Assembly: GCA_030142905.1 (NCBI GenBank)
Contig: JASJOG010000294.1
Span: forward strand, 124,001-188,000
Reading direction: 5' to 3'
Length of the DNA stretch: 64,000 nt
Source of the DNA: Heliopora coerulea
Taxonomy: Eukaryota > Cnidaria > Anthozoa > Scleralcyonacea > Helioporidae
Part shown: in pieces, positions 1 to 12,901 of the stretch
Layout of the letters: each line of letters begins with the position of its first letter
Position numbering within the stretch: the first letter of the stretch is position 1
Notes under the pieces: generated by a model
The model's input: only the letters and a program-made list of their open reading frames with translations
The model's database searches: none
Told to the model about the DNA's origin: nothing
Made by a program: the position numbers and the translations under genes

Positions 1-3000
1 TTGGTATCATTGAGTTAGTCCTCGCTCTTGTTGCTATAATTTGTGGTGGTGTTGTTAGGAGTAAAGGGGCAAGTCCGGCTGTTTTCGCCATTGGGATCTC
101 GGCATTATACGTAAGTACTAAAGAGTGAGCTGCTTGTCTAAAAATGTTAGTCATTGTGTGTTATTCAAACAGTGGAAAACGTGTTTCATGGTAGCTACAC
201 GCTTTCCAGTAAGCTAACAACGAAGGACGTTCATATCTCAAAATTTCGGCTTTATAGAGAGAAAGTGGAGTGAATGCGGAAATAGAGCTCTAGGAGATTT
301 CAACTTAGTTCAGGACTTTTCAGTGTCTATAGACCAAAACGAAAAGTGGACAGAAACGAAGGGAATGTTTTATTTACACAGCAAGCGTGTGTTGCGGTAA
401 TTTTCATGATCTGTCGTTTGAGACGAGGCTGGTTCTACTCATGCAACCTGTCTACCTAGCGAATCAGCTCAAGAGGAAAATGGAATCAGGAATTCGTAAT
501 CAAGAAAGTTTAAGTTTTGTGTTACAATTCACTTTTGTAAGAAATATTAAAGCCCAGCATAAAATGCGCAGTAAAGGCATGATAAGATTTATTCAGACGT
601 TTCGTTGTATACATCACAACATCTTAAGGGATATTACCAATAAATATCCTTAAGCGTGGATATATATTTACAAAGTATCAATATATATCCACACTTAAGC
701 ATATTTATTGGTAGTATCTCTGAAGATGTCGTGATGTATACAACAAAACGTCAGAATAAATTTTATCATCCCTTTACTTCCCATTTTATACTGGGTTTTA
801 ATATTTCTTACAAGACTACGCTTCCCGCCTGGCCAATCTCTTGCTAATAGTTCACTTTATATTGATATCGTTGTTTGATCAACAAGGGCTCAGGTGAGAA
901 GACAGTGCTTTTCGGGGAAGAAACGACCTTTTAGCAAAATTATTAATACCTACTTCAGTATTATATGGTGTAGTATGTCAAGCATATAAGTGTTTCGCTC
1001 TCGACGAGCACGTACTAAGCACGCATTCGCCCTCGAGCATTCTTGAGCACCCACCACACACAACACGCTGTATCACCTAACGAGTGCTAAATTGATCTAA
1101 GAAGATGTTGCTCCTTAGCGAACAAACCTTTAATTTTACTAGGCTGTTTAATTTTGACTTTATACCTGGTTATTGTTTTATGTTATATGTATCATATGCT
1201 GTTCATTAATATTCATATCAAAATTAAAACCATGTCTTAATGAAAACATTATATCGATACTGTTGTCATTAAGCAAACTTTTTCGTTGAGTCTTTTTCTA
1301 ATTTATCTTTCTTTTTCAATGCTCCATCACTTGTGCCACTTTTTAGTTCAACCAATTTGCTGTCATTAGGATCCTTGCTGTTTTTATCCCAATATGTAAT
1401 AGATTTTCAACTTACCAAGGGCAAACTACACGATTATCCTACACGGCTAAGTCAACTCGAAAAACTTACTTGGCTTGAGCGGGATTCGAGCTCACATCGT
1501 CGAGTTTCCGGACCGTTGTTAACGAACTTTCGCATTCCCAAACAATCGACGTGCATAATGAGCCAAGAAGCGAAATGCCGATTGTTATGACAGCTGATGA
1601 AAGCGAGCCGTGTCCAACAGATTTGGATTCACATCTGACAAATCATGAGAATCGTGTGCAAGGTCAGGCAGAAGAACCGCGGAGAAACGACCCATCTAGA
1701 AGACTTTTTTTTGATAATAAGGAGGCTCCATGTCAACCAAACTTGAAGGTATACCCAGGAACACGATTTGGAAGTAAATTACGACGCTTCAATTCTAACT
1801 GGTATAGTGAATATAAGTGGTTGGAATATAACCAAGAGTTGGATGCTTGTTTCTGTTTTCCATGTCGAATGTTTTTACCAAATCCAACTAAAACTACATT
1901 CACTAAAACTGGTTATCGTGACTGGAAACACGCCAAGGAGAAGGGAAAAGGATTCGACCAACATCAATCTTCGAACGATCACACGAAGGCGAAGGAGACT
2001 TACGAAGAAGCAAAAATGCGAAATTCGCGCGGCTGCACTGTCATAGCATCTCTTGTGCCAATCAATACTGACCATAAGCCGTGGTTGTTTGCTGTTTTCA
2101 ATGTGTCAAGATTCTTATGTGCAAATGCCCTCCCGTTTCGTGGTTCAGATGAATCGGATATTGATACAGGAGATGGTTTATTTTTAAGAGCTTTTTCTCA
2201 ACTTTTGTTCCCTTTGGAACAAAAATGGAAAAAAATTCACAAGAATCTTCCAAAAAACGCTAAGGACACTTCTCATGATATACAGAATGAAGTAATCGAA
2301 ACCTTAGGTTCCTTAGTAAAGAATAAAATTGCTGATGATATACGCAAAGTGGTACTGTTTACCATTATGGAAGATGGGACAATTGATAAAAACAGGAAGG
2401 AAATTCAAGGTATAGTTTGCCGCTACTTATCTTCAGATGGGAAAGTTAAAGAGCGCTGCCTAAACGTAAAGGGAATCGATGATCACTCTGCAAAAGGTAT
2501 TTTCAACTTTACCAAAGAAACCTTGGCCGAATTTAAGATTTCAGTTGGTGGTCTTGTATCGCAGTCTTTCGATGGGGCTAACGTAATGTCAGGGGACTAT
2601 AACGGGTTGCAAAAGCTGATTAGTGATTTCTGCAATCGGTACATCTTATATGTGCACTGTTTCCTCCACAAAATTCATCTCGTTGTGACTTTCGTCATGC
2701 AAAATCTTGACGAAGTAAAGGAATATTTTAGCACTGCAACGGCGCTGTACAATTTCTTCAAAAATCAACTGTGTTAGAATCATATGACGGCACTGCACTG
2801 AAACGCCTGATTGAAACGCGATGGTCTGGTCACTTTGAAAGTACAAGTCATGTAAACAAAAATTACGGTGATTTGATTCAAGCTCTTTTAGTGGCGTCGA
2901 AAAACAAGAAGTCATCCAGTGAAGACAAATCATTGGCAATTGGAATCCTTAACCAAATGGACGATCGCGAAGACCATTCATTTGTCTTCATTAATTGTAT

Positions 3001-6000
3001 GGTAATGAATGTGTTGAGAGCCATTGATATTATTGTCAAACTATTACAATCGTCCGACAAAAATTTCATCTCAGCATTTGACGTAGTCAACGGTGTCAAA
3101 GAAGATATAAAATTGAAACGCGAAAATATCACGAACGATAAGGTTAGGAAGATGATCGATGATTTCTTGGAAAGTGTGAGAGTCACAACAACCAACGGCG
3201 TACAACGCAGACCCAGAAGAAATACCGCAATTCCCTCTTATTTTGATGATTTTTTAGTCACTGATAGTGTCACAAGTGAAAACAACAGACGCCCCAACAT
3301 TCAAATTTTTATCGAATGCTTCGATTTGCTATATGCAGAATTCATCCAAAGATTTTTCACGGAAAACATCTCACTGTGGGAAGCTATGTCCGCCTTATTA
3401 CCGTCGTCAGATGTTTATCTTGACTATGACACTCTCAGGCCCGTATTTGATTATGCAGAGACGATTCCAGTGCTGAAAGATTTCTATCTAAAAGAAAAAC
3501 TGTAAGCCAAAGGTTTAGAAGCTGAGTGCAGAATATTCTCTTGTGTTTTTAAAGACAAAGAATGGCCCATAAATGGAAACGACAAAAATCCTAAAATTGA
3601 TTTCAACGAGGTTGCCAACATTGTCACGAAATACCACCAGAAAGGAGCCCCAATACTATCTTCCTTGTATAAGTTGGCTATAACCTCTGGTTTCACATCA
3701 ACGAGAGTTGAATGCGTTTTTTCGTCTTTGGCAAGAGTTGATACCCCTCAACGGAGATCAATGAAAACAGAGGGGGAGGCAAATCTTGCTTATCTAGCCT
3801 TCGAAAGTGAAGTACTGGTGAATGACCTTACTTTTGACGATTTTTATAAAGCATGAAAATCAAAACTAAGAGCATTGTAGCAACAAATATGACGTTGCAT
3901 GTCGGATTTCGCAGCACTTAGTAATGGTGACTTCATTAGTTTTGTGTTACTTTTATCGTAGTCTTGTTTATTTATAGCTTTTAATCTGACAATAAAAGAT
4001 GCTCAGGCATTCATGTTTACTACTTCAACAGTTGCCATTGTACTTTAAAAATTAAAAGTTAATATTACTTATAAACGGATGTCATGTTGCACGATTGTTT
4101 TGTAAGCAACTCCTTTAGTTATTACATCTTGTCTGGCTAATATGGGGTTCAGTCTTTAATTTTCCGTCCTCTCACACCAACATCATCTTACCAACCTAAA
4201 CTTACTCGTGAAATGAGACGCTTTATTTGGTCTTCCACAGTTCCACTCTTTCTATGTTGTGGCTTTTGTGCCGAAATTTTGCTTCGTTTTTCATTTACTA
4301 CACAGTCCCGATTTATATTTTAAACGTTTAATAACTCTGAAGTCTCAACATCCAACATAACCGAAGAACGTATTTATAAAATTTCTCCAGAATGCGACCA
4401 GGATCTCCTGGTGGACAACCCCCCCAAAGACGACTACAGACCCCTAGCTCAATTTTTGGTCCACGTCGCAGCTATGAGTTCGGCAATGCCCCCCCCCCCC
4501 CCCCCCCATAAATTGAGAGCTACCTCCGGGCTGGGAGCGAGTATGATATGTTTTGTTATATTTAATAAATTTTGTAACCAACTCGAACCCGTGCGTGTGT
4601 TCGATTTGAAGTGAACTGTACGGAAGTTATATTCAACTGACTGACAAACATGCCACAGTCTTCTTGCTGAATGGAAGTCCAAATGACACCATTAAATTGA
4701 CAACAATATTCATGGCTAACTTGCCTTGCCTGATGCTTTAGCACTTGACACTTGAAGGTGGAAATTTCTTTGAAAGAACATTAAAAGTACCTTGAATCCT
4801 GCTATGAAAACTGATGTCACAAACATTAACTTGTAATGTATAAATTCTCCCGATTACTGAGATAATTTCCTTGCACAACGTTGAAATATATTCTCAGACT
4901 GCCATAAACTCGGGCCATTTCGACCCATGCGGAGATTGCATCTTCTGTTTCGAGTATGCGCTCTAGTTTTTAATACAATCTCAGCACGGTGACAATCTCA
5001 GACCGCCACACCGGTATTTGAATCATGGGCAATGGCGTCGCCGAACGTACGAGCCCGGCGGGTGAACGAACGGCAGCAGGATTTCTAAGAGGGTCAAAAT
5101 CTCCCAGGAAACGTGCCAAATTTAGGGCAAATGTTGGAAATTTTTTTGGATAATGGAATATTCCCAGTCCATGACTTCTATAAAATATCATAACACTGTA
5201 ATGACATCTCTTATTTTTCAATCAAAATGAGCATTTGTTGGTTAAATAGCTACTAACATAAACAAACTTTACGCTTTTATCACAAACTTGGGGGGAGACA
5301 AAAATGGAGGGAATTTTCCTTGGGAGAGCAAATGCCCCCATGCACCCCGTTGCGCCCCTACTTTGCATTAGGGACCTTCAGCAAACAACTCTGGAACGGC
5401 AAGATAGACGTCCTTTACAGAATTCGAAACATAAAGAATGAATCGTGTTAACCACTTTATCCCGAGAGTTATTCCACCGCCGTCCTCCTTCAACATACAA
5501 CGTCACTGGAACAAGTTTGCGTGTCCAGAATGACGTTAATGGTAATAGCCGGTGATTGATTTGTCAAACCATACAACACTATGCAATCAATAATATAAGA
5601 ATAGAATTCTGCGTAGCCTGTGATAAATAAGGGAAAAAGTTAAAATGTTGATAACTGCCGTGACTGATCTCATGAATTCCAATTGGAATTCTTTGAGATC
5701 TGTCACGGCAGTTATCAATATTTTAACTTTTTGTTATACATCAGAATGCCTTTAGAAACTTTCAGACTTCTCGGAGGTCAAAAAACAAAAGCCAAATGTC
5801 TAACATGTTGATTTATCCAGTGTTTCTGTTCAATTCTCAAATTTTTACTCTTAATTTCCCGCTCTCCTCGGCCAAGTTGGCTAAAGATCCCCATTACTGA
5901 CTGACGGCAGTATTTAATTAATTCCTTTTTAGTGTAACTCGATAGCGTGGTTTATTGTTCAAATATAGTTTGAACACTTCCGTCTCAAAATGGGAAGCGC

Positions 6001-9000
6001 AATTAATAAGGGATAAAATCCGACTGTTCCGACGGGGGGGGCTAAAGCAGAGGACATGCCCCCTTGAAGAACAGAGACTTACGAGTTCTGAAGGGTTACC
6101 GTAGTAAAATATTTGTAAATAAATAAATAAATAAATAACTCAATGAATCAGTCTATCAATCAACAAATAAGTAAATAAATAAATAAATGATTTCCTAATT
6201 TTAAGGGCGAAGATGTCATGTTATTTTTATCAAGAAATAATCGTTCTTGCGATTATTGACCAGAAACAGCATTTATTTTACGTTTAAGACATGTAGAGAA
6301 GAATCCGTTACCTTTCTTGGCTAAACCAACAAAAAGTACTCACAGTTCGTACAAAATATAAATGTGTCATCATCAGTGACAATTCCCCGACAGAGGGCAA
6401 AGGTACCCAAATGGGATGGTTGTGGTCCCTTCTATCCCCTTCTACCTCTCTCTGGCACCACCCCAGGATAACATATCTTAGATACTGGTCGTTGCGACCT
6501 TATTATGCAGTTAACTTATCTTTAACTGCATCATAACCGACATTATTATAACCGTCATTTCCCCTGTTGCTCATAAAATACTTATCAACATAAGTGTTTT
6601 CATTCATTATCGGCTCTGCTGAACGTTCGCACTTTGAAGTGGTTTCCAACATGGCCACTTGACGTCACGTTGGAACACAGAGTTGTGTTTCCGGTATTAC
6701 TTTACCATTGGTTCAAAAGAAAGCATTGCCATTTGAGAGATTCCCTCTCAATGGAAGAAAAAGGAAAAGTATTCATAAAGAAAAGGCCGTTGTTTATACT
6801 TCAGGGTGATTAACGTGCTTCCATTACTTATCACAAACGCAACAGGAGAACTTCAATAGACTTCTTCCTGTCATGTTGAATCTGAAAGGCTGATTACATG
6901 GAGATTTTCAGCCTGGGCTGAAATTCCAGTCCGGTTAACTGGACTGAGATTTCAGCCCGGAATTCCTATAAAATACTTGAAAAACGGAGCTCCCGATTAC
7001 ATCAAGAAAGTTTCAAAGCAGCACGCATTCACACTTAAATGTCTAATTGTCCGTTGAGTCAAGTTCTTTAGTATCTTGGTATTAAGTATACATAAAACGT
7101 GTTTTGTTGTTTTGTTGGCAAAGCGTCGTTTCGTTTGTACTTTTTCTCTTAAATAAACCTGATCAAAAGGCACTCTGTTTAAATAGTAACGAAGCATGTA
7201 GACAAAACACATTTTATCCCCTGATTTGCCCTTATTGGATGCCATCTCCTGATAACTCGAACCTTCGGGGGAAATCAAAAAAGGTTCGAGTTATCGGGAG
7301 TCAACTGCATATGCATGTGGTCGTGTGATATAGTAATAATTCAATTATAACGGAGATTAAAACTATGTATGTATTAAAGAGTTAACTTGCCTTTCTTTCT
7401 TTTAAAAGTATGCTGTTCCAGGAATTCTTTGCATTTTCGCGGGATTCGGCAAAAGCACAAGCATTGTAAGTGCACTATCATTTATTGCGGTTGTGGTAGA
7501 GGTGGTTGTGGCGGTAGTGGTGGTAGTGGTGGTAGTGGCGGTAGTGATGGTAGTGGTGGTGTTGGTGGTAATAGTACTAGTACAGGTGATGGTGGTAGTG
7601 CTGCTAGTGGTGGTAGTGGCGTTAGTGATAGTAATGGTGGTGTTGGTGGTAGTAGTAGTGGTGGTGGTGGTGGTAGTGGTGGTGGTGGTAGTGGTGGTGG
7701 TGGTAGTGGTGGTGGTGGTAGTGGTGGTGGTGGTGGTGGTAGTGGTGGTGGTGGTAGTGGTGGTGGTGGTAGTGGTGGTGGTGGTAGTGGTGGTGGTGGT
7801 AGTGGTGGTGGTGGTAGTGGTGGTGGTGGTAGTGGTGGTGGTGGTAGTGGTGGTGGTGGTAGTGGTGGTGGTAGGAGTAGTAATGGTGGTGGTGGTAGTA
7901 GTAGCGGTTGTGGTTGTTGTTGCTGCTGCTGCGCCATCTTTGTTCTTTTTCAGTTTTTGTTGTTGTAATTGTTAGAATTGCTGTTGTAGTAGCTGTACAC
8001 CATTTGTAATTCAAATTCGTCACGCGTCACATCATATTCATAATAGGTCAAATCAAATTCATCAGATGTCAGAACAAAATCACAAGAAGTCAAATCAAAC
8101 TTGTACGACTTCAGTTCAAATTCGTTCGACGTTAAATTAATTTTCCACGAGGTCAAATCAAATTCGTACAATGTCAAATCAAATTCAAAAGACGCCAAAC
8201 CAAAAACACAGGAAGTCAGGTCAAATTCGTTCAATGTTAAATCCAATTTGAATGACGTCAGATCGAAGTCAGGAGAAGTAATTTGCAAACAGTAAAACCA
8301 AATTTGTTTCTTATCAAATCGAATTCCGAACAGAACGAACGATTTCCCGAAGGTGTTAAAGTAAAACTCATACAAAATAAAACTCATGTACTGTACATGA
8401 ATTTCACAAAATCAATTGCATCCGCCGTAGTGTGCTTTTGAGTTTCGTGCGTTAGCCCTGCCACGATACAACAAATACGACGAGGCAACGAACAAACGAG
8501 TGGTCAAAAAGTTTTTGGAAGGAGAAGATTGGCAGGTCACTGCTCGAGAGAATGGGATACCTTTTAGTACTGTACGATCTTGGGTAAAAAAGAAAAAGAA
8601 CGAAGAAGCACGAGAAGAGGCAGGGGAAGTTATGGAGGCAAGGACATGTGGAGGTGCACGGCACGTAAAGATCACTGACGAGCACAAAACGTTTTTGGAG
8701 CAGCAGATCAATGAAAACCCTGGTATAACTCTGAAGGAGTTGCAAGCAAAGCTTGAGCTAGAGATGGGTCTGAACGTCTGCCTCTCAACTGTGGGTAATG
8801 CCGTGAATGGTATGATGTACTCCTACAAGAAAATGTGCCATGAGCCGGCTACCATGAATTCTGTTCAAAATAAGGAGAAACGTCGAGACTTTCTCCGCAC
8901 TTTAACAGAAGCCATAGGTGACGGTAAGCGTTTTGTGTGGCAAGATGAAACCAATTTCAGTGTTTGGTGCACACGATCAACTGGGTGAAGCCAAGTAGGC

Positions 9001-12000
9001 CGCAGAGCAGTTGCAGCTCGTTGCACATCCAAAGGCCAAAACCTGCATATCATTGGTGTCATCGAGCAAACAATAGGAGTTGTTCATTGTACAATTCGAC
9101 AAGGAAGCCTGAAAAAGGACGACTTCCCAGAGTGGTGATAGGCGCTTGTAAATGAGTGTGAGATGAAAGGCATTGCTCACAATCAACTCGCTATAGTCAT
9201 TGACAACGCCCCAGCACACTGCAGAACAGAGGAAATTGCTGAAGCCAATCCTGGTGTGCAAGTGATACGATTGGGCCCATACAGTCCCGCACTAAATGGT
9301 ATAGAAGCGTGTTGGTCAGTTTTAAAAAGCGCAATCAAGAGACAGCTAACTTCACGCCAAGCAGAGTTGTTTGAAGCACCACCAGGAACGACACAAGTGG
9401 CGCACAGGTTGCGAGTCATTAGGAACATTGCTGAGGAGGCAATCAATACTGAACTTGATCCGATGTTAGCCATGCGCTGCATAACCCATTGCCAAAAGCA
9501 CTGGCCAACGGTTATGGAACTGGGAGATTTACCCATTGGAAGCTAATTGTTATTGTGACTCGTAGAAGCATGTGACATAATTAATTGTGTATATGGTTGT
9601 GTGATGATATTATGAATGATTATCTCATTTCATACTTTGCGAAATTGATTTGACGTCGATCAAAATTGGTTTGACAATGTGCTAAACTGGTTTGACGTCT
9701 TTTGGATTTGATTTGACATTGTACGAATTTGATTTGACCTCGTGGAAAATTGATTTAACGTCGAACGAATTTGAACTGAAGTCGTACAAGTTTGATTTGA
9801 CTTCTTGTGATTTTGTTCTGACATCTGATGAATTTGATTTGACCTTTTATGAATATGATGTGACGCGTGACGAATTTGAATTACAAATGGTGTAGTTTCT
9901 GTTGTTTTTGTTGTTCTTGTTGTAGTTGTTAGAGTTGCTGTTGTAGTTACATTCATTGCTGTTGCCGCTATAACGGGTGCTGTTGTTATTGTTACTGTTG
10001 TTGATGCCGTTGTCATTAATTCAACTAAAGACGAGCCGATCCTCCCTCAAAACGTTGACAAATCCAACTTTTTCTCATTACTTTTCCAACAAATCCATAT
10101 CTAGTCCTAGTAAAATGTTTAACAGTGATATTGACAGATATAGAAGCGATAAAATTATTCCAATGCTGAATAGAAGTATCTGTGTTTTAAATGTTCTGAA
10201 GTATATTAATATGGCATAAAATGCATTCCCCGTACGTGTCGATTCATACCAAACACTTCTGCCATCATTCGTTTGTTTTGGCGACTGAAAAAATGAGAAT
10301 GCCTCGTTGTGAAAGTATACCATCCCAACTCTACATATACCCGCTACACCAATGGTTAAAAATATATTATTAAACTTCGTCTAGGTGCGAGTCACTCTTG
10401 GTGCAAACATTATCGGCAGTATGCTTGCTTGTGTTGGACTGGCGATAGGATTCATACATTGGGCAATCGTCGGGTCATTTGAAAATTGCTGTAGGGATTT
10501 CTATTATTCCTCATTTTACAGAAGTAATTTTTATATGTAATTTCAATTATACTTTAATGTGGACTCATTAATGGTGAACACTTGATGGTGAATTTGGTTT
10601 CGTCACTAATGATGAAAGGATTTGAGGTCCATACGGGAAAGTATTTGCCTAAAGTTGTCCTACAGATCAAGTGATTAAGGAGCGGGGTCTGTGCGAAAAA
10701 ACCCGAAGGTAAATACTTCCCTGCGCACACTGAGCAAACAAAGTTAATAAGGAATTTGTTATATGGCTATTGGTTCGTTACTCTATCGCTTTCAACTTTC
10801 CTTTTGCCTGGCAAGACAACGTTCATGTTTTCATGCTTGTTTTTACCAATGATTTCGTAATTATTCTATATTCATTCGTCTAGTTTTCTGCTCAAAATCG
10901 TCGTTGAAAAGATTGAGCTACCTCTTAGGCAGTTTGTTTTTGTTAATGTTTTGTAAAACGTAGGTGAATCTAGTTTGTTTGTCTTCAAATCAGCTTGGAA
11001 ATTTTCTGTGCGGAAAAGCAGTGAAAGTAGAGCTTTGGGAAAGACAACACTTGCGACTGTTGAATTAGTTTACTTCATATCTAATGTATTATTAATGACA
11101 CCCAATACCATTATTAACTCTTTCGAAGTGAAAGCTCCCCCTATGGACGAGTAAAACCATTTGCCGTTAGCCAAAGTAACAAAATGGATGTCCTACGCCA
11201 ACGTGAAAGAGTTAATGATAACAGTAATTAGTTATCTCTGATGATGTTGTAAAGTCAACAAACCAAAGGTTAGGCCGTACTAAGTACTGTATTATGAATT
11301 TACTCTCCAGAGCACGATTCAATAGCTATTCTCAGGTTTTTATGCTGGCCATTTACTTTTATTTCCAGTGTTAATAAATTAGGTATTTCTTAACAGATAA
11401 TGCTAGCTGCTCTGACCTGGAGGAGGGGCGACACCTCAAGGCCATAGTAACAATCACCTATCTGATTCTTCTAATCATATGCGTCACTGGGTCAATCTTT
11501 GGCTGTATAGGAACGTGTAGTGCTCCAAGAGTAAGTACTAGTTTTAGGGTGAATTTAAGTAAGGGAGTGCCCCTTAAACCAGTGCCTTAAAGTGTGCCAA
11601 CATCAGAGAACTTCAACTGGACTTAGACAGGAATTAGAATGAGCTCAGGTCTGCCAGTGTGTTAAATCAGACTGGTTTAGAGCCCATTTGAGGTGGGCTG
11701 AGAAAGGACTAATTCTGGAATTGATCAAGCAATGGCATAGCTACGGTCGGGCATGGGGGATGCACCCCCTTAAAATTGTCACCCCCCCACACTAGAAATT
11801 TGCCTACTGGAGAAGTGTAGCAATTGCCAGTGAATGGTGAGTGTGTAGTTTGATCAAATACAGAACAACGGTAACTTCGAAAAGTGAAAACATATTTATT
11901 GCAATTCTATGTTTCGACTAGGTTTTAGTCATGGTCAGGAATGCTGAGTGTGTACTGTTGTTTAAAATACTTTGATATCAATGCAATCCTTGAGATTTGT

Positions 12001-12901
12001 TACGGGTTCATCATGGCCTGTAAAAGGATTAAATGTCCTTTGTCTGTTTGAAATGGAATCTTGTGTAATACATATTGTAACAGAATTAGGATTCCCTAAT
12101 CTTGATACCAAGCTCCACATGCTCCTATACATCCCCACACCCTCACACCCCCATACATCCACACCCCCATACATCCTCCACACTCCACACACCCCACACA
12201 CCCCATACACCCCACACACCCCACACACCCCACACACACACCCCATGCTTAGAATCCTGGCTACACAACTGTAATCAAGTGTGAATGCAGCTAGACTTGC
12301 TATAGAAGCAAAATGGACAATCAAAATGTTGTTCAAGTCTTGTCCAAACTTCAGAGGTGGAAATGTATCATTAATGTCTTTTGCAACTGTACAAAATACC
12401 AGTACCCAGGTTTCATATAAAGGTCAAAGGTACCCCAAAGGCTTACAAAGTGTGAGAGTTTCATCAACTTTGCTCACACAAACGAAGTTTCCAATCTTGC
12501 CATAAATTTGCACTTCTGAGGTGTCCTTCCAACAGAAATTCCTTGAAAACCTTGTCTTGTTTGAGGTGTATGGTTGCCATGTAAGTGTACAGACATTGCC
12601 TTTTTCAAAGAACACCATCTATGTATATGTGTTGTATGTTATTTTTTACCAATTGAAGGAATCAACTGTTATCGTTGCTGGAACAGTCCCAGTTGAACCT
12701 ACCACCATTGTTTTCTCACACCAGAACATGGCCTACGGTCAACAAGTTTACCCAGCCATGGTTCAACAAGGCTACTCTGCACCAGTACCACAGCAAGCCT
12801 GCCCAGGCAGTGGTCAACAAGGCTATCCTATCATGCGCCCACCTAGTTATGATGGTCAGTATAATCCATCAATGCAAGTACAATCCAAAACTTGCGCATA
12901 A
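1..12901 (+). CDS. MS4A/CD20-like tetraspan membrane protein gene, 5 exons, 5' end outside window
   Basis: Five exons join in frame at GT-AG borders: up to 110, 7409-7465, 10385-10523, 11397-11530 and 12659-12901 (stop TAA). Donors at 111, 7466 and 11531 read GTAAGT, the one at 10524 reads GTAATT; acceptors at 7408, 10384 and 11396 end in AG after pyrimidines. Phases agree (0, 0, 1, 0). The product has four hydrophobic helices: two from exon 1, the second finished by the 19-codon exon 2 (ALY then YAVPGILCIFAG), one in exon 3 (ANIIGSMLACVGLAIGF) and one in exon 4 (ITYLILLIICVTGSIFGC). A Cys-containing loop lies between helices 3 and 4, and a Gln/Pro/Tyr-rich tail follows. Spacing and the GxLxIFAG turn before helix 3 resemble the MS4A family; this is family inference. 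The last acceptor (AAG before 12659) is weak and the least certain join. Confidence 0.62.
531..815. repeat. Foldback repeat (MITE-like)
   Basis: Two arms of roughly 135 bp face each other around a centre near 673. The left arm begins TTGTAAGAAATATTAAA and the right arm ends in its near reverse complement, TTTAATATTTCTTACAA. Arm identity is roughly 85-90 percent by eye. It lies in intron 1 of the tetraspan gene. No coding sequence is evident, so a non-autonomous DNA transposon or stem-loop element is the likely origin. Confidence 0.6.
816..1550. other. Intronic sequence, no gene seen
   Basis: AT-rich intron sequence with no reading frame that looks coding and no clear repeat. Part of it may be the upstream flank of the hAT-type element that follows. 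Confidence 0.4.
1551..3856 (+). pseudogene. hAT-type transposase (TTF zinc finger / ZMYM1-like), broken
   Basis: A TTF-type zinc-finger region comes first (CFCFPCRMF near 1845-1870, then YRDWKHA and QHQSSNDH). The hAT catalytic core follows, with SFDGANVMSGDYNG near 2565-2605 and CFLHKIHL near 2655-2680. The C-terminal dimerisation segment contains VFSSLARVDTPQRRSM near 3715-3765. The frame shifts by one base near 2770, and the next frame carries an in-frame TAA at 3503-3505 before the dimerisation region. A plausible ATG is at 1575. Terminal repeats and an 8-bp target duplication were not resolved. The element sits in intron 1 of the tetraspan gene in the same orientation. Domesticated ZMYM genes share this architecture, but the two breaks favour a dead transposon copy. 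Confidence 0.75.
3857..5634. other. Intronic sequence, no gene seen
   Basis: No coding frame stands out. A run of about 18 C lies near 4490-4507. The stretch near 5285-5360 has the look of old transposon sequence but I could not assign it. Confidence 0.4.
5635..5733. repeat. Short perfect-looking inverted repeat (hairpin element)
   Basis: Arms of about 48 bp, AAAAGTTAAAATGTTGATAA on the left and its near complement ending AATATTTTAACTTTTT on the right, meet at the palindrome GAATTCCAATTGGAATTC. The arms contain GATAACTGCCGTGAC and its complement GTCACGGCAGTTATC. It is probably a tiny MITE or a deleted foldback transposon. Confidence 0.6.
5734..7245. repeat. LINE 3' tail with (AAAT)n, otherwise unassigned intron
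   Basis: Near 6085-6190 the sequence GAAGGGTTACC is followed by an (AAAT)n microsatellite. The same 3' end appears inverted at 28985-29070 next to a recognisable LINE reverse-transcriptase fragment, so this is a severely 5'-truncated LINE of that family. The rest of the interval shows no gene. Confidence 0.5.
7246..7300. repeat. Hairpin of DNA-transposon terminal repeats
   Basis: CTCCTGATAACTCGAACCTT at 7246-7265 faces AAGGTTCGAGTTATCGGGAG at 7281-7300 with a 15-base spacer, so two 20-bp terminal repeats are almost back to back. The motif CTCCCGATAACTCGAACC resembles pogo/Tigger-type ends. It is probably an internally deleted relic. Confidence 0.5.
7490..7930. repeat. Simple repeat, (GGT/AGT)n
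   Basis: GGTGGTGGTGGTAGT units over about 440 bp, followed by GTTGTTGCTGCTGC. Frames through it give long Gly-Ser, Pro, Val or His runs that are artefacts of the repeat. It begins soon after the donor of the tetraspan gene's 57-nt exon. Confidence 0.9.
7998..9892 (+). mobile_element. Mariner/Tc1-type DNA transposon with long repeat-array terminal inverted repeats
   Basis: The element is 1,895 bp, flanked by TA at 7996-7997 and 9893-9894, the target duplication usual for this superfamily. Inverted repeats of about 205 bp (7998-8202 and 9688-9892) start CACCATTTGTAATTCAAATT. Each repeat is a tandem array of a degenerate 21-bp unit of the type GTCAAATCAAATTCgtacgac, extending inward to about 8278 on the left and 9640 on the right. 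Between them lies one broken transposase gene. It sits in intron 2 of the tetraspan gene. Confidence 0.8.
8500..9546 (+). pseudogene. Mariner/IS630-type DDE transposase, three in-frame stops
   Basis: One frame runs through the whole length but contains TGA at 8986-8988 and TGA-TAG near 9137-9142. An N-terminal helix-turn-helix (DWQVTARENGIPFSTVRSWV) is followed by a basic stretch and a second helical region. The catalytic acids lie in VWQDETNF near 8937-8958, VIDNAPAHC near 9198-9222 and NGIEACW near 9297-9315, so D, D and E are all kept. The last residues, LPIGS, end before TAA at 9544-9546. The start is uncertain, because the frame is open upstream of 8500 and the first in-frame codon used here is GTG. 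Only nonsense changes separate it from an open gene, so it may have died fairly recently. Confidence 0.8.
9895..10384. other. Rest of intron 2, no gene seen
   Basis: GTT-rich low-complexity sequence near 9898-10015 resembles the sequence left of the mariner element, so the transposon appears to have landed inside a trinucleotide-rich tract. Nothing else was recognised up to the acceptor at 10384. Confidence 0.45.
10524..12658. other. Introns 3 and 4 of the tetraspan gene
   Basis: Intron 3 (10524-11396) and intron 4 (11531-12658) flank the 134-nt exon 4. No coding frame is convincing outside the exon. A CACACCC-type microsatellite occupies about 12125-12242. Confidence 0.5.
12125..12242. repeat. 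Microsatellite, (CACACCC)-type
   Basis: Alternating ACACCCC, CACACC and ATACACC units in intron 4 of the tetraspan gene. Frames across it are artefacts. Confidence 0.85.

Noticed and set aside
7387..8023. Long Gly-Ser, Val, Pro and His-rich frames on both strands
   Set aside because: All come from a GGT/AGT microsatellite; no start context or conserved sequence supports a gene.
12102..12284. Short His/Pro-Thr repeat peptide
   Set aside because: Artefact of the CACACCC microsatellite in intron 4 of the tetraspan gene.
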